From contig NC_058523.1 in assembly GCF_904849725.1 (NCBI RefSeq), positions 341,227,948 through 341,291,947 on the forward strand: a stretch of 64,000 nucleotides of DNA. Direction: 5' to 3'. The position numbers were made by a program, and so were the translations under genes. This DNA is from Hordeum vulgare subsp. vulgare (lineage: Eukaryota; Streptophyta; Magnoliopsida; Poales; Poaceae). Numbering within the stretch: position 1 is the stretch's first letter; each line of letters begins with the position of its first letter. Positions 36,284-47,696 of this stretch are shown here, one piece after another. A model generated the notes under the pieces. That model saw nothing but the letters and a program-made list of their open reading frames with translations. It did no database searches and was not told the DNA's origin.

Positions 36284-39097
36284 GTAAGTTTCTCTTCTCC
36301 TCTTTCATATTCTCCTTGCCTTAATTTCCCCAACAATGACATAGTTAGCTCCAAGAAGAGGAGAAGAGGAGAAGAACTAGGAAAAATGAAAAGAAAGAAG
36401 AAGAAGAAGAAGAGAAGAAGAAGAAGCAGGAGGAGGAGGAGGAGGAGGAGAAGGCCAAGGACCTTCTAGTCCTTCTCCTCCTCCTCCTTCTCCTCCTTCT
36501 TCTTGATTTCTTCTTCTTCTCCTCCTCCTCCTCTTTCTTCTCCTCTTTCATATTATCCTTGCTTTAATTTCCCCAAAAATGACATAATTAGCCCATTTAG
36601 CTCCAAAATGCCATAATAACCTCAAAATGGCATAAGAACCTTGGTTAGCTCATGAATATTATATACTTAGCTTGTTTTCCTCTAAAATTGGATAATTAGC
36701 CCATTTAGCTCCAAAAAGACATAATTAGGTAATTTAGCTCCAACAAGAGGAGAAGAGGAGAAGAAATAGGAAAAATGAAAAGAAACAAGAAGAAGAAGAA
36801 GAAGAAGAAGAAGAGAAGGAGGAGGAGGAGGAGGAGAAGGAGGAGAAGGCCAAGGACCTTCTAGTCCTTCTCCTCCTCCTCCTCCTTCTCCTCCTTATTC
36901 TTGATTTCTTATTTTTCTCCTCCTCCTCCTCTTTATTCTCCTCTTTCATATTATACTTGCTTTAATTTACCAAACAATGACATAATTAGCCCATTTAGCT
37001 CCAAAATGCCATTATAACCTCAAAATGGCATAAGAACCTTGGTTAGCTCATGAATATTATATACTTAGCTTGTTTTCCTCTAAAATGGGATAATTAGCCC
37101 ATTTAGCTCCAAAAAGACATAATTAGGTAATTTAGTTCCAACAAGAGGAGAAGAGGATAAGAAATAGGGAAAATGAAAAGAAAGAAGAAGAAGAAGAAGA
37201 GAAGAATTAGAAGGAGGAGGAGGAGGAGGAGAAGGCCAAGGACCTTCTAGTCCTTCTCCTCCTCCTCCTTCTCATCCTTCTCCTCCTTCTTCTTGATTTC
37301 TTCTTCTTCTCATCCTACTCCTCTTTCTTCTCCTCTTTCATATTATCCTTGCTTTAATTTCCCCAACAATGACATAATTAGCCCATTTAGCTCCAAAATG
37401 ACATAATAACCTCAAAATGGCATAAGAACCTTGGTTAGCTCATGAATATTATATACTTAGCTTGTTTTCCTCTAAAATGGGATAATTAGCCCATTTAGCT
37501 CCAAAAAGACATAATTAGGTAATTTAGCTCCAAAAAGAGGAGAAGAGGAGAACAAATAGGACAAATGAAAATAAAGAAGAGGAATAAGAAGAAGAGAAGA
37601 AGGAGAAGGAGGAGGAGGAGAAGAAGGCCAAGGACTTCTAGTCCTTATCCTCCTTCTCCTCCTTCTCGTCCTTCTTCTTGATTTCTTATTATTCTCCTCC
37701 TCCTCCTCTTTCTTCTCCTCTTTCATATTATCCTTCCTTTAATTTCCCCAACAATGACCTAATTAGCCCATTTAGCTCCAAAATACCATAATAACCTCAA
37801 AATGGCATAAGAACCTTGGTTAGCTCATGAATATTATATATTAGCTTGTTTTCCTCGAAAATGGTATAATTAGCCCATTTAGCTCCAAAAAGACATAATT
37901 AGGTAATTTAACTCCAACAAGAGGAGAAGAGGAGAAGAAATAGGAAAAATGAAAAGAAAGAAGAAGAAGAAGAAGAAGAAGAAGAAGAAGAAGAAGAGAA
38001 GAAGCAGAAGGAGGAGGAGGAGGAGGAGAAGGAGAAGGCCAAGGACCTTTTAGTCCTTCTCCTCCTTCTCCTTGATTTCTTCTTCTTCTCCTCCTCCTCC
38101 TCTTTATTCTCCTCTTTCATATTATCCTTGCTTTAATTTCCCCAACAATGACATAATTAGCCCATTTAGCTCCAAAATTCCATAATAACCTCAAAATGGC
38201 ATAAGAACCTTGGTTAGCTCATGAGTATTATATACTTAGCTTGTTTTCCTCTAAAATGGGATAATTAGCCCATTTAGCTCCAAAAATACATAATAAGGTA
38301 ATTTAGCTCCAACAAGAGGAGAAGAGGAGAAGAAATAGGAAAAATGAAAAGAAAGAAGAAGAAGATGAAAAGAAGAGAAGAAGGAGAAGGAGGAGGAGGA
38401 GGAGAAGGCCAAGGACCTTCTAGTCCTTCTCCTCCTCCTCCTTCTCCTCCTTCTCCTCCTTCTTCTTGATTTCTTCTTCTTCTCCTCCTCCTCTTTCTTC
38501 TCCACTTTCATATTATCCTTGCTTTAATTTCCCCAACAATGACATAACTAGCCCATTTAGCTCCAAAATGCCATAATAAGCTCAAAATGGCATAAGAACC
38601 TTGGTTAGCTCATCAATATTATATTCTTAGTTTGTTTTCCTCTAAAATGGTGTAATTAGCCCGTATAGATCCAAAAAGACATAATTAGGTAATTTAGCTC
38701 CAACAAGAGGAGAAGAGGAGAAGAAATAGGAAAAATGAAAAGAAAGAAGAAGAAGAAAAAGAAGAGAAGAAGAAGGAGGAGGAGGAGGAGGAGAAGGCCA
38801 AGGACCTTCTAGTCCTTCTCCTCCTCCTCCTTCTCCTCCTTCTTCTTGATTTCTTCTTCTTCTCCTCCTCCTCCTCTTTCTTCTCCTCTTTCATATTATC
38901 CTTGCTTTAAATTCCCCAACAATGACATAATTAACCCATTTAGCCCCAAAATGCCATAATAAGCTAAAAATGGCATAAGAACCTTGGTTAGCTCATGAAT
39001 ATTATATTTTTAGCTTGTTTTCCGCTAAAATGACATAATTAGCTCAAAAACATCCTATTTTCTTCTTCTTCTGACTTTCTTATTCACATTTTTGCAG
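36284..39097 (+). other. Last intron of the CACTA transposase gene
   Basis: A GTAAGT donor follows 36283, and a pyrimidine-rich tract ending TTTTTGCAG closes at 39097. The intron of 2.8 kb is nearly all tandem repeat (36345-39050). Other introns of the gene are only about 70-100 bp, so the array has expanded inside this one. Confidence 0.6.
36345..39050. repeat. Seven tandem units of about 390 bp, each a purine/pyrimidine hairpin
   Basis: The anchor TTAGCTCCAAcAAGAGG starts at 36345, 36734, 37132, 37524, 37908, 38303 and 38694, giving spacings of 389, 398, 392, 384, 395 and 391 bp. Each unit has a purine arm of (GAA)n(GGA)n, the centre AAGGACCTTCTAGTCCTT, and a complementary pyrimidine arm of (TCC)n(TTC)n. 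An AT-rich spacer follows, with ATAATTAGCCCATTTAGCTCC. The arms can pair into stems of 60-100 bp. Copies differ mainly in triplet number. Reading frames through the arms give poly-Glu/Lys/Arg or poly-Ser and are artefacts. Confidence 0.92.
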
Positions 39098-39320
39098 ATT
39101 GGATATACTACATGCATGGAAGCTGGCATTCATGGAGTTGCACAATGTCGATGGATGAACTTTATATGTATATCATCTGGTTTTCCTTTGTGTTTATGAA
39201 AAATGTCGAACTATATGTATATGTATATATGGATAAACAGTGCAATACTTTGTATGTTGGTTCTTTCGATATATGGGGATGTACATTGATTTATATGTAT
39301 ATCATATATGTGTGGTGAAT
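39098..39320 (+). pseudogene. Probable terminal exon of the CACTA TnpA-like gene
   Basis: Following the acceptor at 39097, and keeping the phase of exon 8 (one base left over), the reading continues DWIYYMHGSWHSWSC... and stops at about 39316. I cannot tell which residues belong to the original protein, since the last part is low-complexity Tyr/Ile/Val. Confidence is low. Confidence 0.35.
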
Positions 39321-39402
39321 TATATATATGTGTTGGCAAGTATATGTGTGGTGAACTATATATCATATATGAGTGGTGAATTATATAAATGTGCTGTCAA
39401 AA

Positions 39403-39430
39403 AAATAATATATATATATATATATATATG
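39403..39430. repeat. (AT)n microsatellite
   Basis: Run of alternating A and T, directly readable, between the transposase gene and the CACTA right subterminal region. Confidence 0.85.
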
Positions 39431-39469
39431 TGCTGTGAAATAATATAAAACAAAAAAATAGGTACTATA

Positions 39470-40011
39470 TGGGCTCTTTGCTGTCTGCCAGCAGATGGCA
39501 AAGACCTGTGCCATCAGCTGGCAGACGGCAAAGGTGCCACATGGCACCTAGCTGCGCATCCTGGGGTGTCTATATAGGCTCTTTGCCATCCGCTTTGGGG
39601 AGACAGACGGCAAAGAAGAGGGCACAGAGGAGGGGGGAGGAGGAGGCAGACGGCAAAGAGTGGATGGGGGGGAGGAGGAGGAGGCAGACGGCAAAGAAGA
39701 GGGGGGGAGGGAGACGGCAAAGAAGAGGGAGGCAGACGGCAAAGCCTCCGTTAACCCCTAACGGAGGCAACGCCTGTCGGCTGCCGTCTCGAGCACTTTG
39801 CCGACTGCTCCTATGAAAAGCTGACGGCAAAGCTCTTTGCCGTCCGCTTTGGGGAGACAGACGGCAAAGAAGGTACGATACCGTCGTAGGCTGACGCATA
39901 AATTTTGTCGGCCTTGAGATTCTTTGCCGTATGTGGTATTCTCTTTGCCGTTCAGGATTTACTCTTTGCCGTCTGTGATGGCAGACGGCAAAGAAGCTGA
40001 TTCCTGTAGTG
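39470..40011. repeat. CACTA right subterminal repeat region and terminal inverted repeat
   Basis: CAGACGGCAAAG occurs seven times exactly, with close variants (GAGACGGCAAAG, CTGACGGCAAAG) and inverted copies (CTTTGCCGTCTG, CTTTGCCATCCG). One segment, GCTTTGGGGAGACAGACGGC, appears twice (about 39588 and 39847). In this family the TnpA-like protein binds such motifs at both ends. The last 14 bases complement the left terminal repeat with few mismatches. Confidence 0.9.
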
Positions 40012-40407
40012 TTGGGTGCTAGTGTTTCCACACTTCCAAAATCTTTATGTGATGTTCTAGGTTTCAATGAGATTGATGAGTGCTCTCTTAATTTGCATCT
40101 TGGGGATTCTACTATTAAGAAACCTATGGGAAGGATCAATAATGTTCTTATTATTACAAATAGGAACTATGTGCCCGTAGATTTCAATGTGCTTGATATT
40201 GATTGCAATCCGACATGTCCCATTATTCTTGGTAGACCTTTCCTTAGGACTATTGGTGTTGTTATTGATATGAAGGAAGGGAATATTAAATTTCAATTTA
40301 CATTAAAGAAGGGCATGGAACACTTACCTCGAAATAAAATAAAATTGCCTTATGAATCCTTTATAAAAGCTACTTATGGTTTGAGCACTAAAGATGACAA
40401 CACTTGA
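40012..40407 (+). pseudogene. Element F protease domain, 3' part, separated from gag by the CACTA
   Basis: After the second TTG copy, the frame continues the retropepsin-like domain of the gag-protease protein: GASVSTLPKSLCDVL, LHLGDSTIKKPMGRINNVLI, VPVDFNVLDID, PIILGRPFLRTIGVVID. The catalytic Asp-containing motif straddles the insertion, its first residues lying before 25137. The frame stops at 40405-40407. The protein normally cleaves gag. It ends here without an RT domain. Apart from the insertion this part has no stop. Confidence 0.85.
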
Positions 40408-42779
40408 ATCTATTGTCTTACGCCTAGCTAAGGGCGTTAAACAATAGCGCTTGTTGGGAGCCAACCCAATGAATAAATTTATTTTTGCTTTTTAATTTAT
40501 GTTTTCTTGACTCCACACCATCATGATTCTGTTATGATTGTGTTTTTTATGTTTTAATTAGTGTTTGTGCCAAGAAGAACCTTTATGATTAGTTTTGGTG
40601 ATAGTTGTTTAATCATGCTGAAAAAGACATCAACTTTGTGCTCACAAAATTATTTTTAATTCCTATCCAGAAAGAGGTTTTGAGTTGATTCTTTTTGATG
40701 CTGATTGATATGAAAATTTCCCTTATTGGCATAATTGTTTAAGAACTTTTGGGATAGCAGAGGTATACGAAATATACAGATTGCTTGAGACTGGTCTATT
40801 TTTGACAAATTCTGATTTTGTTGTGTTGATTGCTTATTTTGATGAAACTATGGTTAGTATCGGGAGGTACGAGCCATGGAGAAGTGAGAATACAGTAATA
40901 TAACATCAATATAAATGGAAATTAAGTTTACTACAGTACCTAAAAAGTTGGTGGTTTGTTTTCTTATGCTAATGATATCACGAGTTTCTGTTTAAGTTTT
41001 GTGTTGTGAAGTTTTCAAGTTTTGGGTGATGTTCTTATGGACAATGGAATAAAGAGTGTAAAGAGCCTAAGCTTGGGGATTTCCAAGTCATCCCAAGCAA
41101 AATTTAACGACACCAAAAATCCTAAGCTTGGGGATGCCCCGGGAAGGCATCCCCTCTTTCGTCTTCAATCCACCGGTAACGTTACTTGGAGCTATATTTT
41201 TATTTACCACATGATATGTGTTTTGCTTGGAGCATCGTGTATTATAGGAGTCTTTTCTTTTTTTTATCACAATCATTCTTGTTGCACACCTTTTGAGAGG
41301 GACATGAACTCATCGTGAATTTGTTAGAATACTCAATGAGCTTCACTTATATCTTTTGAGTTAGGCAAATTAGCTCGCATGTGCTTCACTTATATCTTTT
41401 GAGCTAGATAATTTTGCTCCCATGAGCTTCACTTATATCTTTTGAGCTAGATAATTTTTCTCTAGTGCTTCACTTAAATCTTTGTAGAGCACGGCGGTGT
41501 CATATTTTGTAGAAATAAACACTCTCGATCTTCACTTATATCATTTTGAGAGCGCTCTCTCTAAGTAACTTGGTAATTGGCGTGTGTTATGAAGTTAGTC
41601 CTAAATATGATTGGCATCCGAAGAGGATATAATAAAAACTTTCATATTCAAGTGCATTGAGTAGTAAGAGAAGTTTGATTCCTCACAATTAGTTTTGAGA
41701 TATGGATATGGTAATATTAGAGTTATGATAGTAGGGTGTTGTGAATTTAGAAATACTTTTGTTGAGGTTAGTGATTCCCGTAGCATGCACGTATGGTGAA
41801 CCGCTATGTTATGAAGTCGGAGCATAATTGATTTATTGATTTTCATCCTTTGTGTGGCGGTCGGGATCGCGCGATTCTTAACTCCTACCAACCCTTCCCC
41901 TAGGAGTAAGCGTTTAGCACTTTGTTTTGATTACTAATTAAACTTTCGCAATAAGTATATGAGTTCTTCATGACTAATGTGAGTCCATGGTATAGATGCA
42001 CTCTGACCCTTCCACCATTGCTAGCCTCTCTAGTGCCGCACAACTTTCGCCGATGCACAAAACCACCATATACCTTCCTCAAAACAGCCACCATACCGGG
42101 AATTTTCATTATATAACTTGGCATGTATATTCCAATGATGGGCTTCCTCAAAATTGCCCTAGGTCTTCGTGAGCAAGCAAGTTGGGTGCACACCCACTAG
42201 TTTTTATTTTTGAGCTTTCATACACTTATAGCTCTAGTGCATCCGTTGCATGGCAATCCCTACTCATTCACATTGATATATATTGATGGGCATCTCCATA
42301 ACCCATTGATACGCCGAGTCGATGTGACCATCTCCTCCTTTTTGCCTCACAACCTCCACCACACTCTATTCCACCTATAGTGCTATATCCATGCCTCATG
42401 CTCATGTATTGCGTGAGAGTCGAAATTTTTTGAGGAAGTAAGAGTGCGGAAACAATTACTTGGCCAATACCGGGGTTGTGCATGATTTAAATTTGTTGTG
42501 TGGGGATGATGGAGCATAGCCAGACTATATGATTTTGTAGGGATAACTTTCTTTGGCCTTGTGATTTCAAAAGTTCATGATTACTTTGCTAGTATGCTTG
42601 AAGTATTATTGTTTTCATGTAAAGATTAAACTATTGTTTTTAATCTTATGGATTTGAACATTCGTGCCACAATAAATAAGTTACAAAGAACAAATATGTT
42701 AGGTAGCATTCCACATCAAAACTTCGGTCTTTATCACTTCCCTACTCGAGGACGAGCAGGAGTTAAGCTTGGAAATGCT
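40408..42779 (+). other. Element F non-coding 3' internal region, with no RT or integrase
   Basis: About 2.4 kb where RT, RNase H and integrase would be in an autonomous Athila element. Six-frame reading shows no polymerase motif. Two AAGCTTGGGGAT phrases (about 41070, 41125) and AAGCTTGGAAATGCT just before the 3' LTR resemble polypurine tracts. A tandem repeat lies at about 41335-41500. Short frames (for example 41900-42193 minus) have no motif. Confidence 0.7.
41335..41560. repeat. Degenerate tandem repeat in element F 3' region
   Basis: The phrase GCTTCACTTATATCTTTTGAG recurs three times (about 41340, 41384, 41424), followed by weaker copies (about 41466, 41530). Spacing is about 40-60 bp. 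Confidence 0.75.
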
Positions 42780-44292
42780 TGATACGTCTCCAACGTATCT
42801 ATAATTTTTGATTGTTCCATGCTATTATATTATCAACTTGGGATGTTTTATATGCATTTATATGCTATTTTATATCATTTTTGGGACTAACCTATTAACT
42901 CAGTGCCCAGTGCCATTTTCTGTTTTTTCCGTGTTTTTGACCTTTTTCAGATAAGAATATTAAACGGAGTCCAAACGGAATAAAACCTTCGGGATGATTT
43001 TTTTCCATAATAGAAGGGATCTAGAAGACTTGAGAACCAAGGCAGAGGGCCACGGAGCAGGCCACGAGCCCCCTAGGTGCGCCCCAGAGGGCTCCTAGCA
43101 GGCTCGTGGGGCTCCCATGCCATCTTTGCCCTACCTCTTTCGCCTATAAATTCCCTAAAATCCCCAAAACAACAGAGAGAGCCACGAAAATACTTTTTCG
43201 CCGCTGCAAGCTTCTGTTTCCGCGAGATCCCATCTGGGGACCGTTCTGGTGCCCTGCCGGAGGGGGATTCATAGACGGAGGGCTTCTTCATCAACACCAT
43301 TACCTCTCCGATGATGCGTGAGTAGTTCACCACAAACCTTCGGGTCCATAGCTAGTAGCTAGATGGCTTCTTATCTCTCTTGGATCTTCAATACAAAGTT
43401 ATCCATGATATTCATAGAGATCTATCCGATGTAACTTTCTTTTGCAGTGTGTTTGTCGAGATCCTATGAATTGTGGATTTATGATCAGATTATCTATGAA
43501 TATTATTTGAGTCTCCTCTGATTTCTTATATGCATGATTTCGTATCCTTGTAATTCGCTTCGAGTTATGGGTTTCGTTTGGCCAACTTGAGCTATAATTC
43601 TTGCAATGGGAGAAGTGCTTGGTTTTGGGTTCATACCGTGCAGTGTCCTCACCTAGTGACAGAAGGGGTAGCGAGGAACGCATCGTGTTGTTGCCATCAA
43701 GGGTAAAAAGTTGGGGTTTATATCATATTGCATGAATTTATCCCTCTACATCTTGTCATCTTGCTTAAGGCGTTACTCTGTGTGTTATGAACTTAATACA
43801 CTAGATGCATGCTGGATAGCGGTCGATGTGTGGAGTAATAGTAGTAGATGCAGAAAGTATCGGTCTACTTGTCTCGGACGTGATGCCTATATGTATGATC
43901 ATTGCCTTAGATATTGTCATGACTTTGCGCGGTTCTATCAATTTCTCGACAGTAATTCGTTCACCCATCGTAATACTTGCTATCATGAGAGAAGCCTGTA
44001 GTGAACACTATGGCCCCCGAGTCTATTTTAAACATTATATATTCAGATCTACATACAAAAATACCAAAAATACCTTGCTTCACTTTATTTATTTATTTAT
44101 ATTTACCTATTATCACTATCAGATCTCACCTTGCAAGTAATCATAAAGGGATTGACAACCCCTTTATCGCGTTGGGTGCAAGTTTGTTTGTCCTTGCGCA
44201 GGTGCCTTGGTTCCTCATCTTGATACTCCTACTGGATTGGTACATTGGTTCTCAAACTGAGGGAAATACTTATCTCTACTTTGCTGCATCAC
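42780..44292 (+). repeat. 3' LTR of element F, first part
   Basis: Starts TGATACGTCTCCAACG and matches the 5' LTR up to CTGCATCAC. The last five bases, ATCAC, are the left target duplication of solo LTR G; the LTR resumes at 52405. Confidence 0.88.
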
Positions 44293-47200
44293 TGTCATGC
44301 CCAAGATGCGACCCTATCCTTAATTTTCCACGGGGGCCTCGTCGGGGATAGAAGTGCATCTCGTCATGTCGCAAGAATGGATATCGTTACAAGTACAAGT
44401 ACTAAAAAGAACAGATATATATAGAATTGGCTTATACTCTCCACATGCTACATCAGAGTCACATCAGTACAAAACATAAATATCATGAAGAAGAGCAGGG
44501 TCCGACTACGGACGAAAACAAACAAGAAAAGAAGAACGACGTCCATCCTTGCTATCCCAGGCTGCCGGCCTGGAACCCATCCTAGATTGATGAAGAAGAA
44601 GAAGAAGAAGAAGCAACTCCAAATGAACAATCAACGCGCTCGCGTCAAGTAACCATTACATGTACCTGCAACTGGTGTTGTAGTAATCTGTGAGCCACAG
44701 GGGACTCAGCAATCTCATTTCCAAAGGTATCAAGACTAGCAAAGCTTAATTGGGTGAGGCATGGTTAATTGGTGAGGTTGCAGCAGCGGCTAAGCATATA
44801 TTTGGTGGATAACTTACGAGTACAAGAAATAAGAGGGGGAAGATCTACGCATAGCGGACGTGACTACTGATGATCAAATGAATGATCCTGAACACCTACC
44901 TACGTCACACATAACTCCACCGTGTCCTTGATCAGAGAAGGAACTCACGAAAGAGACAGTCACGGTTATGCACACAGTTGGCATGTTTTTAGTTAGTTAA
45001 CTTCAAGTTATCTAGAACCAGTGTTGAACAAAGTTTCCACGTTTCCACATAACCGGGTGCTCCAACTAGTCCATCACAAATTACCACAAGCCGCATGGAA
45101 ATCGTCGATCACGACACTCGCGATCTCGTCGGACTCCTTAGTGGAAAACCTCAACTCTGAGATTACCCAAAGCATCACCAGAATCCCGATGCACAAGATA
45201 TCTCGTCAAAGGTAAAACTAATCCAGCAAGGCCGCCCGACATGTCGAAGAACCCGATAGGAGCCGCGTATCTCGTTCTCAGGACACGACCGAATGGGAAA
45301 GGCTACAGGTGCCAAACCTCGAGTTGCCCCGTGGTGGCCCCGTAGTCTGCCCTTTTGGGACCAACACCATCAGCACTGGTCCCCCTTGTATTATGTTGAA
45401 TTACTCCTCGGGTAGCGCTAACTCCCTATGCATTTCAGTATTAACAGAATTATTATGTTGGGAAAATGTTGTACCAATGTTGGGCCTTGCCATACCAGCT
45501 TTAATCTAAAATGAATTATCAAGGGCGTCCCGATGACAACCCCGATCGTGTTAGGAGCGCTCAATTATGGAACATAATACCGGTAGCCGAAACTAAGGGG
45601 GCAAAGGTGGAAAAAAACACCAGGCTAGAAAGGCCGAGCCTTCCACCTTTTACCAAGTATATAGGTGCATTCAATTAATTAACATATAATATGGTGATAT
45701 GACAAGGGACCCATGTAAACACATGGAAGCAACTACACCTGCAACTAGCAACGCTAACACAGGGTTAAGAAAGCGGTAACATAGCCAATCAGTGGTTTGC
45801 TAGGTTGTACAGGTTGAAGGTTTTCATGGCATTGTTGAGAGGCTAATATTTAACATGTGGTAGGCAACGAGACATAATCGATAGAAACGGTAAAGTACCA
45901 TGGCAATGATGGTAATGGTATCTCGGGAAATGGTCATCTTGCCTGAGATCCCGCTTGGAAGAAGAATGACTCCATGAAGGAGACGAACCAATGTAGTCGA
46001 ATGGGTCCTCACTTTCCGACACGCTTGCGGAACTCTATCGAGACGGGGGAAACCGGAAACAAGCATCAACACACGATATTCACCACATGATGCCACAACA
46101 CATATGATGCATGAGCAGCTGAACACATGCACGACACGGCATGACAATTCACACAATCAAACACTACACATTAAGTGAAGTTCAATATGCATCGGGTTGC
46201 ATATTGACGAAACTCCACATACGAGTTATTTAGTTCTATCCCGATTAGGTACTCGGCAATATTAAATGTGGTTAACCATGGCAAGAGGTGAAGCATAATT
46301 AATCTACCTATCAAGGCATTTTAAATGAGGTCGGAAATGACATATAGCATCTCCGAAACGACCTCACATGTTAATTTATAATTCTGTCCAGATCTGAACT
46401 AACACATCTAATTAGTTGTTAAACAGCAAAACAAATAAGTTCACGTGATTCTACGCGTCTTTACAAGCAATTTAGAGCACATCTCCAACGGAGCTACGGA
46501 TCAAAAGATACGGACACCGCAAGATATGATGGCATTAATGCAATATGTGTGCAAATGGCATCCGCAACATTTCAAAACACACAACCAGCAAGATAAAATG
46601 AAACTACACGAGATTCTAAGCAAGTTTCATATAGGACACGAAGTAAACGGAGCTACGGTTCAACAACTACGAGCAAAACAAGATATCACTACAATGTGCC
46701 AAAATCAGCCACATAACATTTCCTACACCCCACAACTACGAGCTACAAAATCCCAATATGCTCAACCAAGTCATGTCACGATGGAGGGCAAGAAGCACTA
46801 CAATAATCAACTAACAACAACTAGCATGGACGCATGGATCACTAGGAAAAGAAGTCACAAAATGGCTTCTCACACACTATTTCAGACTTAGTGAAAATAA
46901 CACTTCATGAAACTGCAGTTTTCGATCTGAAGTCATATTGACAGCAGCAAAACCATAAGCTACAGGTCTCCAAATGGCATGAAAATCAAAGCATGCTAGA
47001 GAATCCTAAAGTCTACAACTAACTCCATTGCACCAACCTCAAAAGAGCTACATAACACAAGATAGAAGCAAGACAAGACAGCAACAAAAAATAACAGATT
47101 CAGACTTAGAAATATTTCAGCATCCCTAAAACAACACTATTTCCTAGAAAGTAAAGAACAACCAAACCACACCTAAACATGGATTTCTATTGCAAGCAAA

Positions 47201-47696
47201 AATACCAGGGGCTTGACTAAACCTCCAAGATCAAGTCTCTAGTTGACAACTCCTTCAAACACAACACAGAATAAATCCTACAAAATAGCCAAGAGGGCGA
47301 CATGGCAAAATATCGCGCGAACTAACTTTCTTAAAAGCTAAAACTAAATGCACAGAAAAATCCTATGGATTTTTCTACCCCAAAAACATATAAAACATGT
47401 GGGGTTGCACAACAAAAATATCGTCACACGTAAATGCGAGATTATGTCCTAAACACGGAAAATAAACTAGCGGCAAATACCTACAGGCAAAAAATACCAA
47501 CGGCCACTCTAAAATACATGGAAAAGTGGTTCCTAAAACAAAAAAAAATTATCTAAGGCATACGAGCAATCCGAGCACGCGTGAAAAAAATAACTACGGG
47601 CAAAAACATTATAGACAGCACACGATTCTAGGCATACGACACCCTAAGCGACGTCAAACAATTATGCAAGTTGCACAAACATAATCTATGCGCAAA

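Larger units (their letters stand above)
25138..40011 (+). mobile_element. CACTA (En/Spm-type) DNA transposon carrying a TnpA-like gene
   Basis: Ends are CACTACTGGAAAACAG at 25138 and the complement of CACTACAGGAATCAGC at 40011, flanked by the 3-bp duplication TTG (25135-25137; 40012-40014). Subterminal repeats TTTGCCGTCTGC / CAGACGGCAAAG occur at both ends, with at least seven exact copies of the latter at 39520-39990. Inside are a multi-exon Transposase_24-like gene (33907-36283 and beyond), a 2.7-kb tandem hairpin array in its last intron and an 8.5-kb Copia insertion. Without the Copia the element is about 6.35 kb. No Transposase_21-type catalytic protein is present, so mobility would need a helper. 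Confidence 0.93.

Noticed and set aside
36269..38894. Series of ORFs rich in Lys/Arg/Glu or Ser
   Set aside because: They are translations of (GAA)n, (GGA)n and (TCC)n arms of the tandem hairpin units, in frames set by triplet repeats.
44448..44630. Poly-Phe minus-strand ORF
   Set aside because: Produced by a (GAA)n run at 44590-44614 in solo LTR G.
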